Positions 18,455-26,176 of a DNA stretch of 64,000 nucleotides are shown here, one piece after another. The notes under the pieces were generated by a model. The model was not told where the DNA came from, made no database searches, and worked only from the letters and a program-made list of their open reading frames with translations. Positions within the stretch are counted from its first letter, which is position 1; every line of letters begins with the position of its first letter. The stretch lies in contig CAAEFE010000112.1 of assembly GCA_900755095.1 (NCBI GenBank), forward strand, positions 1 through 64,000. The letters run 5' to 3'. The position numbers and the translations under genes were made by a program. The DNA comes from an uncultured Bacteroides sp. (GTDB lineage Bacteria; Bacteroidota; Bacteroidia; Bacteroidales; Bacteroidaceae).

Positions 18455-19649
18455 ACTTTTTCAATTTTAGTTTTACAATAACAGGATTGCTTTCTTCTGT
18501 CAAGTCCGAGAATGGAGGTTTGCAGCCTTCTTCAAAGAACTCATAAGCATTCATTAAAGCGTAAAGGTATCCATCTTTCACCCATCCACTTCCACCTAAA
18601 ACGCCAGAGGGATTCCAGTATTTAAAGCATTCATCAACATCATTAACAAAGCCATTTGGAGAGAACGTCAAGGCCTTATCATTATTCTTACAGAAACCCG
18701 AGCCGGAGTCATCCAATCTTCCTGCTACATGATACAAAACACCATTTCCCAACGGATATACCATAGACAACAATCTACGTCCAAAATCATATTCAGGGAT
18801 GTCCAGTACCATGCGATGAACACAAAAATCATAATCTGCAAATGATTTATCTTTCTTGATGATATAGCAAGGACGCACATCCTTAAAGTCAGAAGTACAA
18901 TAAATTGTATCCACAGATTGGTGTTTCCACCAAAACAGATTGTCATTAAAACCATAACTGAAAGGATAGCCTTGATCCTTTACTATTCCATTCTGAACTA
19001 CAGCTTTTATATCATAATGATAATTCTGTTGACGATAAACAATAGAATCCGTTTGCAAATCTTTTGCAAATATAAAATTGGGACCATCGTAATTGATGGT
19101 ATCGCCTCTCAAAGGGCGAGACCAAGGCAGATAATAATATACTTCATTCCCATTTACATAAGAAATAATTGTTTTATTCCAACCAATACTATCTGCTTTT
19201 GAAACGTCACCTATATGCTCACCTTCCAATGAATACAGACGAAATGTTAATCCCATATTATTATTGACAGCCACCATCTTGTTTTCTAAATCATAGGCAG
19301 CCCTCGTCGCTACTTTATTAGCTTCCCCCGGTCCTTGTCCTTGCTTAAATAATGACATCAAGAATTTACCATCAAGAGTATATTTATAAACAAATTTCTG
19401 ATCAATATAAATGGCATCATCAATTACCGCTATACCTGTAAAAAGTAGATCAGGAATCAATGGCGTATCATCTAAACGTATATAAGATATACTTTCTACA
19501 AACTCCGATAGCTTCGACGGTTCTTCGGAATATTTCACATCACTCAAATCTATAATCGTAATATCCTGTTCATTCCCTATTCGACCTTTATTTGCAGAAG
19601 TACATGCAAATAGAAAGGCACAAAGAAACATAATAATTAATTGTTTCAT
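18444..19649 (-). CDS. 6-bladed beta-propeller lipoprotein (BF3164-like)
   Basis: This is a 401-residue lipoprotein. The signal peptide ends in FLFACTS, with the lipidated Cys at 16. The rest reads as repeated beta strands ending in hydrophobic-aspartate turns, as in the 6-bladed beta-propeller family of Bacteroides (DUF5128/BF3164-like). It lies between the precursor and the radical SAM gene and overlaps the latter by 11 bp, so it belongs to the system. The location is probably the inner face of the outer membrane or the cell surface. Function is unknown; immunity, product binding or sensing are options. A hairpin separates it from the precursor upstream. Confidence 0.8.
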   Translation of the reverse strand: MKQLIIMFLCAFLFACTSANKGRIGNEQDITIIDLSDVKYSEEPSKLSEFVESISYIRLDDTPLIPDLLFTGIAVIDDAIYIDQKFVYKYTLDGKFLMSLFKQGQGPGEANKVATRAAYDLENKMVAVNNNMGLTFRLYSLEGEHIGDVSKADSIGWNKTIISYVNGNEVYYYLPWSRPLRGDTINYDGPNFIFAKDLQTDSIVYRQQNYHYDIKAVVQNGIVKDQGYPFSYGFNDNLFWWKHQSVDTIYCTSDFKDVRPCYIIKKDKSFADYDFCVHRMVLDIPEYDFGRRLLSMVYPLGNGVLYHVAGRLDDSGSGFCKNNDKALTFSPNGFVNDVDECFKYWNPSGVLGGSGWVKDGYLYALMNAYEFFEEGCKPPFSDLTEESNPVIVKLKLKKYEE

Positions 19650-19678
19650 AATAATAGCTTTAATTTTACAATTAAAAG

Positions 19679-19710
19679 AGAGTAGTTATACATGAGAGTA
19701 TAACCACTCT
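19679..19710 (-). terminator. Hairpin between the precursor and downstream genes
   Basis: Thirteen bases at 19698-19710 pair with thirteen at 19679-19691 through a 6-nt loop, with one G-U pair in the RNA. On the transcribed strand a short CTTTTAAT follows. It could be a partial terminator or an RNA-processing stop that gives more precursor than enzyme mRNA. The U-tract is weak. Confidence 0.6.
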
Positions 19711-19733
19711 CAATGTCTAGTCAAGCCATTTCA

Positions 19734-19994
19734 CTATTTTGAAACAGTTTGCATAGCACTACCTTCACCACCTTGGCAAACACAAACAGGATCATTTGAA
19801 CCGGTAATGGTATAACCATTCTCCTTGTTTGCAGCCTCATTCTCTGCTGTTGATGGTGATCCACCTGATGGAGTGGCACAAGAGCCACATTTACACCAAC
19901 CTGGGTCGCCTCCTCTAAAGAGAAGACCCTGCTGCTTTTTGCTCAACTCAGCTCTATCGAGCTGATGAAGGCTAATTTTTGAAATTTTCTTCAT
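19734..19994 (-). CDS. GG-leader RiPP precursor peptide
   Basis: This is an 86-residue peptide with the Bacteroidales leader MKKISKISLHQLDRAELSKK and a double glycine at 28-29 (LLFRGG), the cleavage site for the C39 exporter. The predicted core is 57 residues (30-86). Cysteines at 34, 36 and 39 form WCKCGSC and those at 71 and 73 form VCVC. Between them is a 31-residue Ser/Thr/Asn/Gly-rich segment with one Tyr (61). A GTG in the same frame 13 codons upstream gives a longer ORF, but the family leader begins at this ATG. The peptide matches the GG-Bacteroidales precursor type (TIGR04149, from memory). Ser/Thr residues are candidates for glycosylation and the Cys clusters for radical SAM chemistry. 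Confidence 0.9.
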   Translation of the reverse strand: MKKISKISLHQLDRAELSKKQQGLLFRGGDPGWCKCGSCATPSGGSPSTAENEAANKENGYTITGSNDPVCVCQGGEGSAMQTVSK

Positions 19995-20028
19995 CTTGCA
20001 AAAAATTAAATTAAACAATATAATAAAT

Positions 20029-20040
20029 AACACGCGTGTT
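20029..20040. repeat. 12-bp perfect palindrome upstream of the precursor
   Basis: AACACGCGTGTT is its own reverse complement. It lies 34 bp upstream of the precursor ATG and overlaps the stop of GT4-A. It may be a binding site; chance cannot be excluded. Confidence 0.5.
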
Positions 20041-21247
20041 ACATTCCCAAATAAAAAGAGAGGAGTTGAAGTTTTACATTCTCTATATTATACTTCCATG
20101 ATTGATCTCTTATTCTTTTATGCCGGTTTAATGATAAAACAGTCAATAAATTTTCAGTTAAAGCATTCATTATCAAATCTTTTTTACCTTCAATATATTC
20201 TACCGAAATATAGCATTCATCTTCGAGCATTTCTTTAAGTCCTGTCGTATCAGTACCAACCAAAGGAATGCCATAAGCCATCATTTCAATTGCCACATAG
20301 CTACATTGTTCATGGAAAGAAGCCATAACTCCGACATCAGAAATTTGATAAAAGACTGATAAAAGCTCCTTATCTACTTTCCCGGCAAACGTTATCTTCC
20401 CAAAACAATCCCGACATAAAGGCAAATATTTATCATAATTCCCATCTCCCACCAGTAACAAATGGGCATCAGGCAATTTTTCCCGAATTCCTTTGAAAGC
20501 TTGAATGATTAAACTGACTCCTTTTATCTCATCCAATCTCCCGACAAAAAGTATTACTTTTTCATCCTTTCCAAATGCCATCTTACGCTTTTCATTCTCA
20601 CATTCCTGCTCGTTCAGCAGCGTATCAGGCAGACGAATACCATTAACCATAGACACTATTTTAGAATCAGGAATCTTATATTCATTATTTAGTAGCTTAT
20701 AAGTGTATTGTGAGAGACAAATCACTTTATCTACGCCATTAAGAAAAGATTTATCCTGCAGAAAATCCATATAAATCATTTGTTCAAAATCATTTCTTTC
20801 ATCTTTTTCGCCATATATAATCTCACGAAATAACAAGGTGTTACCTTTCAAAAGGAGACACCAATTAAAATAATGTATCGTCAGAATAATAGATGCCTCT
20901 GGGAATCGAGATTTAATACACCTAGCCAAAGAAGCATGATGTAAATAATTGAAATGAAAAATACAACCAATCTTTTCATCAACAAACAAGGACAATAAAT
21001 AAGCTACATTACGATTATATCTATCAGTATAAGTATTGTAGAGGAAGCTGCTTATTTGAGGAAATTTCAAATACCTTATATTATCTTGTTTCACTAGTGT
21101 AACTTCTTTTTCATCAGAATCCAGTTCTACCACCGTGAGATACAAAGATGCAGTTTGGTAAAGGCACGTTATAAGTTGGTTTATATAAGTACCTATACCA
21201 TAGCTGGCAGCTCTATTTCTTGTATTGATTAAGTAAATTTGCTTCAT
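20039..21247 (-). CDS. GT4-type glycosyltransferase A of the peptide cluster
   Basis: This is a GT-B fold family 4 glycosyltransferase, about 402 aa. The donor-site motif is HEQCSYVAIEMMAYGIP, with E-x7-E spacing, and the VGRLDEIKG strand is present. The ATG at 21247 overlaps the upstream LanC-like stop as ATGA and gives the MKQIYLINTRN start that aligns with GT4-B, so I prefer it over the ATG at 21277. The gene ends 44 bp before the precursor start. It probably glycosylates the peptide or extends a first sugar. Which of the two GT4 enzymes acts first cannot be told. Confidence 0.88.
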   Translation of the reverse strand: MKQIYLINTRNRAASYGIGTYINQLITCLYQTASLYLTVVELDSDEKEVTLVKQDNIRYLKFPQISSFLYNTYTDRYNRNVAYLLSLFVDEKIGCIFHFNYLHHASLARCIKSRFPEASIILTIHYFNWCLLLKGNTLLFREIIYGEKDERNDFEQMIYMDFLQDKSFLNGVDKVICLSQYTYKLLNNEYKIPDSKIVSMVNGIRLPDTLLNEQECENEKRKMAFGKDEKVILFVGRLDEIKGVSLIIQAFKGIREKLPDAHLLLVGDGNYDKYLPLCRDCFGKITFAGKVDKELLSVFYQISDVGVMASFHEQCSYVAIEMMAYGIPLVGTDTTGLKEMLEDECYISVEYIEGKKDLIMNALTENLLTVLSLNRHKRIRDQSWKYNIENVKLQLLSFYLGM

Positions 21248-21897
21248 AGCAATAATAATTTCAATCCATTTCTCCATGATAATTCTTCCTGTTTGCCATC
21301 GACCTGCTTGTTTACAATCCGTTTTATTATATCAATATATGGATAATCAACCCGTTTCCCATTATACAAACCAAGCAACATGGCAACCCCAACAGTAGAA
21401 TTATGATCGCTTATTTCCATTCTGGAGCAAGCATACATCAATTCATCAATAAAACTCTTATCAAAAGCGGTTTCCTCATTCTTTCCAATAAGGCGTAATG
21501 AAACATAGCAAGCTAAACCGGCCAAACCTGTTTCAAAAGAGTAATCGGTGATACGTCTCAGATCCTTCTCCATAATCTTCTGATCGATATCAAAAAGAAC
21601 TTCATTAGAATCACCTGATATAAATTTATTTGCCAACAAATATTCTATACCCCAAGCAATGCCGCACAGTCCGGATTCAAACCCCCAAATCATCTCCGTA
21701 TGCATATCATCAAAGATTTCATCCAATATTTCACCTCCAAAATCTTCAAATAAGGTATTTTCTGTATACCGTGCATAGTGAAAGAAAAAAAGTACGAGTC
21801 CCATTCGACCATATACAATACTTGAGTCTGTATTAAAACTGCCAAACATTAATTGATGATTGGCTATCCGACTTAACAATAAATCTTTATCTTCCAT
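21244..21897 (-). CDS. Half-length LanC-like protein 2
   Basis: The 217-residue protein carries the glycine-rich inner-helix motifs of the LanC toroid (YGRMGLVLFFFH, ESGLCGIAWGIEYLL, ETGLAGLACYVSL). It is about half the length of a LanC cyclase, and I find no WC or CHG zinc-ligand motif. It is therefore unlikely to be an active lanthionine cyclase. The start MEDKDLL at 21897 parallels MEDQELL of its paralog at 24157 and lies 2 bp after the preceding stop; an upstream ATG at 21918 is in frame. Its stop overlaps the GT4-A start. A scaffold or peptide-binding role is an inference. Confidence 0.75.
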   Translation of the reverse strand: MEDKDLLLSRIANHQLMFGSFNTDSSIVYGRMGLVLFFFHYARYTENTLFEDFGGEILDEIFDDMHTEMIWGFESGLCGIAWGIEYLLANKFISGDSNEVLFDIDQKIMEKDLRRITDYSFETGLAGLACYVSLRLIGKNEETAFDKSFIDELMYACSRMEISDHNSTVGVAMLLGLYNGKRVDYPYIDIIKRIVNKQVDGKQEELSWRNGLKLLLL

Positions 21898-21899
21898 AT

Positions 21900-22679
21900 T
21901 TATTTCCGATTTCTCCAAGATGCTACATCATCTGTTAGCTCCTTAGTATCCATGTTACAAATTCTGATTAACTCCAAACGACTGTTGGAAGCAAGCTGCC
22001 TATTAAAAAAGCGAGAGTTATCTCCTCTTGGATGCCACAAATGATATAAAGGGCCTTCGGTATTCACACCTACAGGATAACCCAATATTTCCATTCGCCG
22101 GACCCGTTCGGCATCCTCAGGTCCCCAACCATAAAAATGTTCGTTCTCTCCGCCACATTTCAAGTAGACCTCCCTATTCACAAAGAAAAGTCCGCCACAG
22201 GAAGGGCGCCCAAGCCACCGCCTATAAGAAGCTGAGTGTAGCTGCAAATGTTCTAAGATAGAGTCAGCTCTCAAGCTTGCAACAGTCTGTTCTTCTGACA
22301 AAAACAGGACAGTTTGATCATAGGGAATCACCATTGCCGCCTTCCCATTCATAATCATATCCAATGATTCGTCTATCTGCTTATAAGGAAGTATCATTTC
22401 GGCATCCCATACAGCAACAACAGGAGTTGTGCATCTTTTCAATAGCCTATTTAAATAATGTGTACGATAAAAGACAGGGTCTTCGTCATACACAAAACAG
22501 AAATCAACATTCTCAAAGTCTTTCCATGTCGTATAAAGATTCTCCCTGTCTGCTTCCAAAACAAGCACCCGGATACCTGTAGGCTGTAGATAACGGAGCA
22601 CAGCGTCCATATTGCGCTGACGTTCGGAGCTATCGACCCGAAGCGTGGTTATTATTGTTATTTGTTCTGTGTTTTCCAT
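21900..22679 (-). CDS. GT2/GT7-like glycosyltransferase (galactosyltransferase-type C-terminus)
   Basis: This 259-residue GT-A fold glycosyltransferase ends in the motif FYGWGPEDAERVRRM, the acceptor/donor loop of the GT7 C-terminal domain family, followed by a HLWHPRG metal/phosphate site. The N-terminal half has the donor-binding region VVAVWDAEMILP with a D-x-E in place of DxD. There is no signal peptide or membrane helix. It lies within the co-directional block, 39 bp after the FkbM gene and 2 bp before LanC-like 2. It may add a galactose-like or HexNAc sugar to the peptide. Confidence 0.85.
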   Translation of the reverse strand: MENTEQITIITTLRVDSSERQRNMDAVLRYLQPTGIRVLVLEADRENLYTTWKDFENVDFCFVYDEDPVFYRTHYLNRLLKRCTTPVVAVWDAEMILPYKQIDESLDMIMNGKAAMVIPYDQTVLFLSEEQTVASLRADSILEHLQLHSASYRRWLGRPSCGGLFFVNREVYLKCGGENEHFYGWGPEDAERVRRMEILGYPVGVNTEGPLYHLWHPRGDNSRFFNRQLASNSRLELIRICNMDTKELTDDVASWRNRK

Positions 22680-22718
22680 GAGATAGATACCTTTTTATTA
22701 ATACAATTTCTATAACAC

Positions 22719-23555
22719 TCAAAATGCAGCATGCCAGTCGCACCAGAAGGTCCATTCCGGTTCATCCAGTTGCATCTTATCTCTTCTATGTTTTTTAAGT
22801 ATTTCCCTAGCTAGTTTATAGCCGTACCATCTGCCGGCTAGTTCTTCACCGAATGGTCCTGAAGCATTTGGAAAGAAATCCGTAAATTTCATTCCTCGTT
22901 GGTTTGAAGTGAGTTCTAATTGTTCTTTTGCGTATCTACAATCTATTGCTGTTTGCGCAGTCCAATGATGTTCAGGAATATTAAAATAGAAGTCGCGTTT
23001 ACTTAATACGGTAAGGGTTTGTTGGTCTACCAACTTAAATCTTCTATATCCTAATTGATACAAGCGTTCCAGAGTCTCCAGTTCCTTGCCCATCGCAATG
23101 GTTTCATTCTCTCCCAGGCATTCTGTCTCCACTGATATATATGGAGGCTTTTCATCACTATTTTCTATTGTTTGCAATGCAATAATATCATTTCCTTCTA
23201 TATCTATTTTGCAATAAAAAGGCATTCCATATTCTCTGAATAGGTCATCCAGCCGTTTTGACCGAACCTTTTTCTTTAGTGTTTTATTTCCCTGCCTGGA
23301 AGCGACCGCACCATTGGTCGAGTTCCAAAGAGTATTTTGACTAATAAAGAAATTTATATCTTTATCACTCTCATTCGTTATCGCATAATTAAGCAGGATA
23401 AGCCTGCCGTTATCAATATACTCTTTAAAAGAGCTTTTACCTTCTTCTATCAGTTCAATATCTGCATCTACAGCCACTACGTTATAACCTTTCAACAGAT
23501 AAAAAAGAGTATCTTCGCCTTTATGAAATCCAATGTCATAGATTAACTCTTCCAT
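22719..23555 (-). CDS. FkbM-family methyltransferase
   Basis: This 278-residue SAM-dependent methyltransferase resembles FkbM enzymes, which methylate hydroxyls of sugars or polyketides. The SAM-binding region is YDIGFHKGEDTLFYL, followed by VVAVDADIELIEEG. The later motif CKIDIEGND is the family hallmark. The gene starts within the last codons of LanC-like 1 (13-bp overlap), so it is coupled to it. In this context O-methylation of an attached sugar is the simplest role. That is inference from position. Confidence 0.86.
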   Translation of the reverse strand: MEELIYDIGFHKGEDTLFYLLKGYNVVAVDADIELIEEGKSSFKEYIDNGRLILLNYAITNESDKDINFFISQNTLWNSTNGAVASRQGNKTLKKKVRSKRLDDLFREYGMPFYCKIDIEGNDIIALQTIENSDEKPPYISVETECLGENETIAMGKELETLERLYQLGYRRFKLVDQQTLTVLSKRDFYFNIPEHHWTAQTAIDCRYAKEQLELTSNQRGMKFTDFFPNASGPFGEELAGRWYGYKLAREILKKHRRDKMQLDEPEWTFWCDWHAAF

Positions 23556-24157
23556 GTTATTTTGTTTATCATCTTGTCCACTTTCGTCTTATAGAATCCT
23601 GTCACACGCAGTTCGAGTAGCCAGTCGAGAAGGTCATTTACATCATTTCCCGGTCCATCCAGTTTTCGGTCCATCCAGTCGATCAAGTAAATCAAATTTT
23701 CTTTTAGTTCGATGCTAGAATAGGTATCGCCCCTTTGCCAGCTTGGACGCAGGCGCATCAGTATATAGCGTCCCAAGCCTAAAATGCCATTATCTAACCC
23801 CAGTTCACTGATTGGTTCGTAATTAATTGCATATAGAACACACTGGTCTACTTCGACAAGAATCTCATCGGCATCCCCTTCCAGAAAACCGGATTGGATC
23901 AGATATTCTATTCCCCAGCCGATGCCACACAGTCCATCCGCAAAAGTGAGAGGTATTTCTAAAGAAAGTTCTTCTAAAAGCTTATCCAACAAGTCGCCGG
24001 CAATTTCTTCATAGTACACATCACCAGAACAACGAGCACAGTGAAAAAAGAAAATCACAGCACGCATCTTACCGTGCGCCAATCCCAATGATGAATAAAA
24101 GTCATTATTCAAAATGTTGGTAACTGAATATCTATGCAATAGTTCCTGATCTTCCAT
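23543..24157 (-). CDS. Half-length LanC-like protein 1
   Basis: The 204-residue protein has three LanC-like toroid motifs (GLAHGKMRAVIFFFH, ADGLCGIGWGIEYLI, DNGILGLGRYIL) but no zinc-ligand Cys or Cys-His pair in the usual motifs. Its length is half that of lanthionine cyclases. It is paralogous to the protein at 21244-21897 and has the same start context. It is the first long gene of the minus-strand block. A 35-codon ORF ends 23 bp upstream. A non-catalytic peptide- or substrate-holding role is the most cautious reading. Confidence 0.75.
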   Translation of the reverse strand: MEDQELLHRYSVTNILNNDFYSSLGLAHGKMRAVIFFFHCARCSGDVYYEEIAGDLLDKLLEELSLEIPLTFADGLCGIGWGIEYLIQSGFLEGDADEILVEVDQCVLYAINYEPISELGLDNGILGLGRYILMRLRPSWQRGDTYSSIELKENLIYLIDWMDRKLDGPGNDVNDLLDWLLELRVTGFYKTKVDKMINKITWKS

Positions 24158-24180
24158 ATTCTTATTTTGTTTGTATGTAT

Positions 24181-24288
24181 TCAGACTTCTTTATTGGGAG
24201 AGCAATAGGATAAAACGCAAACAGAATATGGATTGCAGATAATGACATCCAAAGATGTTACTTGTCTTATGTCTTGTGCTTCTTTCAT
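24181..24288 (-). CDS. Candidate short Cys-containing peptide (35 aa)
   Basis: This ORF starts with ATG at 24288 and ends with TGA at 24181, 23 bp before LanC-like 1, in the same direction. The peptide begins MKEAQDIRQVTSLDVI and has cysteines at 18, 24 and 29 in the C-terminal half (CNPYSVC, then SYC). It has no GG motif and no signal peptide. It could be a second precursor of the cluster or a leader peptide. I do not recognise the family. Length and lack of homology evidence keep the confidence moderate. Confidence 0.5.
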   Translation of the reverse strand: MKEAQDIRQVTSLDVIICNPYSVCVLSYCSPNKEV

Positions 24289-24533
24289 AATGTTTGTGTA
24301 TTAGTTTTAATACGCTAAATATAAAAATAAAAAATGAATATACTGCTAATCATCGTATTATATTTCACGAATAAATATAATTTAACTTGATCTTTACAAT
24401 TTATTCAATATACATATTGTTTTCCGCCAATCCAAGTCAGACGATGGTTTTTACTTAATGATTGATACATATAATATAATGTTCCGGATACAGATTTCAA
24501 GTTGATTTATCATTATATATCAAAGTTTTATTC
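24289..24533. other. AT-rich divergent intergenic region
   Basis: This region lies between the minus-strand peptide cluster and cysS. It must hold the cluster promoter, but I find no good TAnnTTTG on the minus strand. The only structure seen is CAATAT/ATATTG at 24406-24419 (2-bp spacer). Confidence 0.5.
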
Positions 24534-24541
24534 TAACTTTG
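24534..24541 (+). promoter_or_regulatory. -7 element of cysS
   Basis: TAACTTTG matches TAnnTTTG and lies 30 bp before the cysS ATG. No -33 box is clear. Confidence 0.45.
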
Positions 24542-24571
24542 TGGTTTCAAATCGAATAAATAGTAAACGTT

Positions 24572-26053
24572 ATGGAACATCAATTGACCATCTACAACAC
24601 TTTAGATAGAAAAAAAGAGCTATTCGTACCGCTTCACGCACCGCATGTAGGCATGTATGTATGCGGACCGACAGTATACGGTGATGCTCACTTGGGACAT
24701 GCCCGTCCCGCCATCACATTTGACGTACTCTTCCGCTATCTGACTCATTTAGGATATAAAGTACGCTATGTACGAAATATTACCGATGTCGGTCATCTAG
24801 AGCATGATGCTGACGAAGGAGAAGACAAAATAGCCAAGAAAGCCCGTCTCGAAGAATTGGAGCCTATGGAAGTTGTTCAGTATTACCTGAACCGCTATCA
24901 TAAGGCAATGGAAGCACTGAATGTACTTTCTCCCAGCATCGAACCGCACGCTTCGGGTCACATTATCGAACAAATCCAGCTCGTACAGAAGATTCTGGAC
25001 GCCGGATACGCTTACGAAAGCGAAGGTTCCGTCTACTTTGACGTAGCTAAATATAACAAGGATTATCATTACGGCAAACTCTCAGGGCGCAACTTGGACG
25101 ACGTACTGAATACCACCCGCGACCTCGATGGACAAAGCGAAAAACGTAATCCCGCCGACTTCGCCCTCTGGAAAAAAGCGCAGCCGGAACACATCATGCG
25201 CTGGCCTTCTCCATGGAGCGACGGTTTCCCCGGATGGCATGCCGAATGTACCGCCATGGGACGCAAGTATCTGGGCGAGCACTTCGATATTCACGGAGGA
25301 GGAATGGACCTGATCTTCCCGCATCATGAATGTGAGATCGCACAGTCGGTAGCTTCGCAAGGCGATGACATGGTTCACTACTGGATGCACAACAACATGA
25401 TTACCATCAACGGTACGAAGATGGGTAAATCACTCGGCAACTTCATCACGCTGGATGAATTCTTCAACGGTACTCACAAGTTGCTGGCACAAGCCTACAC
25501 TCCGATGACCATCCGTTTCTTCATCCTGCAAGCTCACTATCGCAGCACTGTAGACTTCAGTAACGAAGCATTGCAAGCTTCGGAAAAAGGGCTGCAACGT
25601 TTGATAGAAGCAATCGAAGGACTCGACAAGATCACTCCGGCCGCAACAACTTCGGAAGGTATCAACGTGAAAGAGCTGCGTGCTAAATGCTACGAAGCTA
25701 TGAATGACGACTTGAATACTCCTATTGTCATCGCACAGCTTTTCGAAGGTGCCCGCATCATCAATAATATCAACGCAGGAAATGCAACGATCTCCGCAGA
25801 AGATCTGAAAGACCTGAAAGAAACTTTCCACCTGTTCTGCTTCGACATCATGGGGCTGAAAGAAGAGAAAGGTTCTTCCGACGGTCGCGAAGCCGCTTAT
25901 GGCAAAGTCGTTGATATGCTTCTTGAACAACGCATGAAAGCAAAAGCCAACAAAGACTGGGCTACTTCCGACGAAATCCGTAATACATTGACTGCACTCG
26001 GATTTGAAGTGAAAGATACAAAAGATGGTTTCGAATGGAGATTAAACAAGTAA
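24572..26053 (+). CDS. cysS: Cysteinyl-tRNA synthetase
   Basis: This class I synthetase charges tRNA-Cys. The HIGH motif is [14 protein letters not shown] appears as KMGKS, and the zinc ligands are in [20 protein letters not shown] and [10 protein letters not shown]. The length (493 aa) is normal. It has its own promoter-like element and is convergent with the PL8 gene across a strong bidirectional terminator. In the B. thetaiotaomicron order as I remember it, cysS directly follows the HAD gene, so the peptide cluster would be an insertion between them. Confidence 0.97.
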   Translation: MEHQLTIYNTLDRKKELFVPLHAPHVGMYVCGPTVYGDAHLGHARPAITFDVLFRYLTHLGYKVRYVRNITDVGHLEHDADEGEDKIAKKARLEELEPMEVVQYYLNRYHKAMEALNVLSPSIEPHASGHIIEQIQLVQKILDAGYAYESEGSVYFDVAKYNKDYHYGKLSGRNLDDVLNTTRDLDGQSEKRNPADFALWKKAQPEHIMRWPSPWSDGFPGWHAECTAMGRKYLGEHFDIHGGGMDLIFPHHECEIAQSVASQGDDMVHYWMHNNMITINGTKMGKSLGNFITLDEFFNGTHKLLAQAYTPMTIRFFILQAHYRSTVDFSNEALQASEKGLQRLIEAIEGLDKITPAATTSEGINVKELRAKCYEAMNDDLNTPIVIAQLFEGARIINNINAGNATISAEDLKDLKETFHLFCFDIMGLKEEKGSSDGREAAYGKVVDMLLEQRMKAKANKDWATSDEIRNTLTALGFEVKDTKDGFEWRLNK

Positions 26054-26099
26054 TTCAAGTTCTCCCTAGCAAACTGTCTCATTAACCGCATATAAAACT

Positions 26100-26137
26100 G
26101 AGGGTCGATTCTTCGCTGAACCGACCCTCTTTCTTTC
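26100..26137. terminator. Bidirectional terminator between cysS and the PL8 gene
   Basis: GAGGGTCG (26100-26107) pairs with CGACCCTC (26122-26129), and an inner TTC/GAA adds pairs after one mismatch. TTTCTTTC follows on the plus strand and a T-rich stretch on the minus strand, so it can end both convergent transcripts. Confidence 0.85.
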
Positions 26138-26176
26138 ATAGAAACACAAACATCAATACCTATTTAAATTCTCTCT

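Noticed and set aside
19995..20033. Longer precursor starting with GTG at 20033
   Set aside because: The 13 extra residues are hydrophobic and AT-driven, while the conserved leader begins at the ATG at 19994.
21244..24157. Lanthipeptide synthesis by the LanC-like proteins
   Set aside because: Both are half length with no zinc-ligand motif and no LanB or LanM dehydratase gene is present, so lanthionine formation is not supported.
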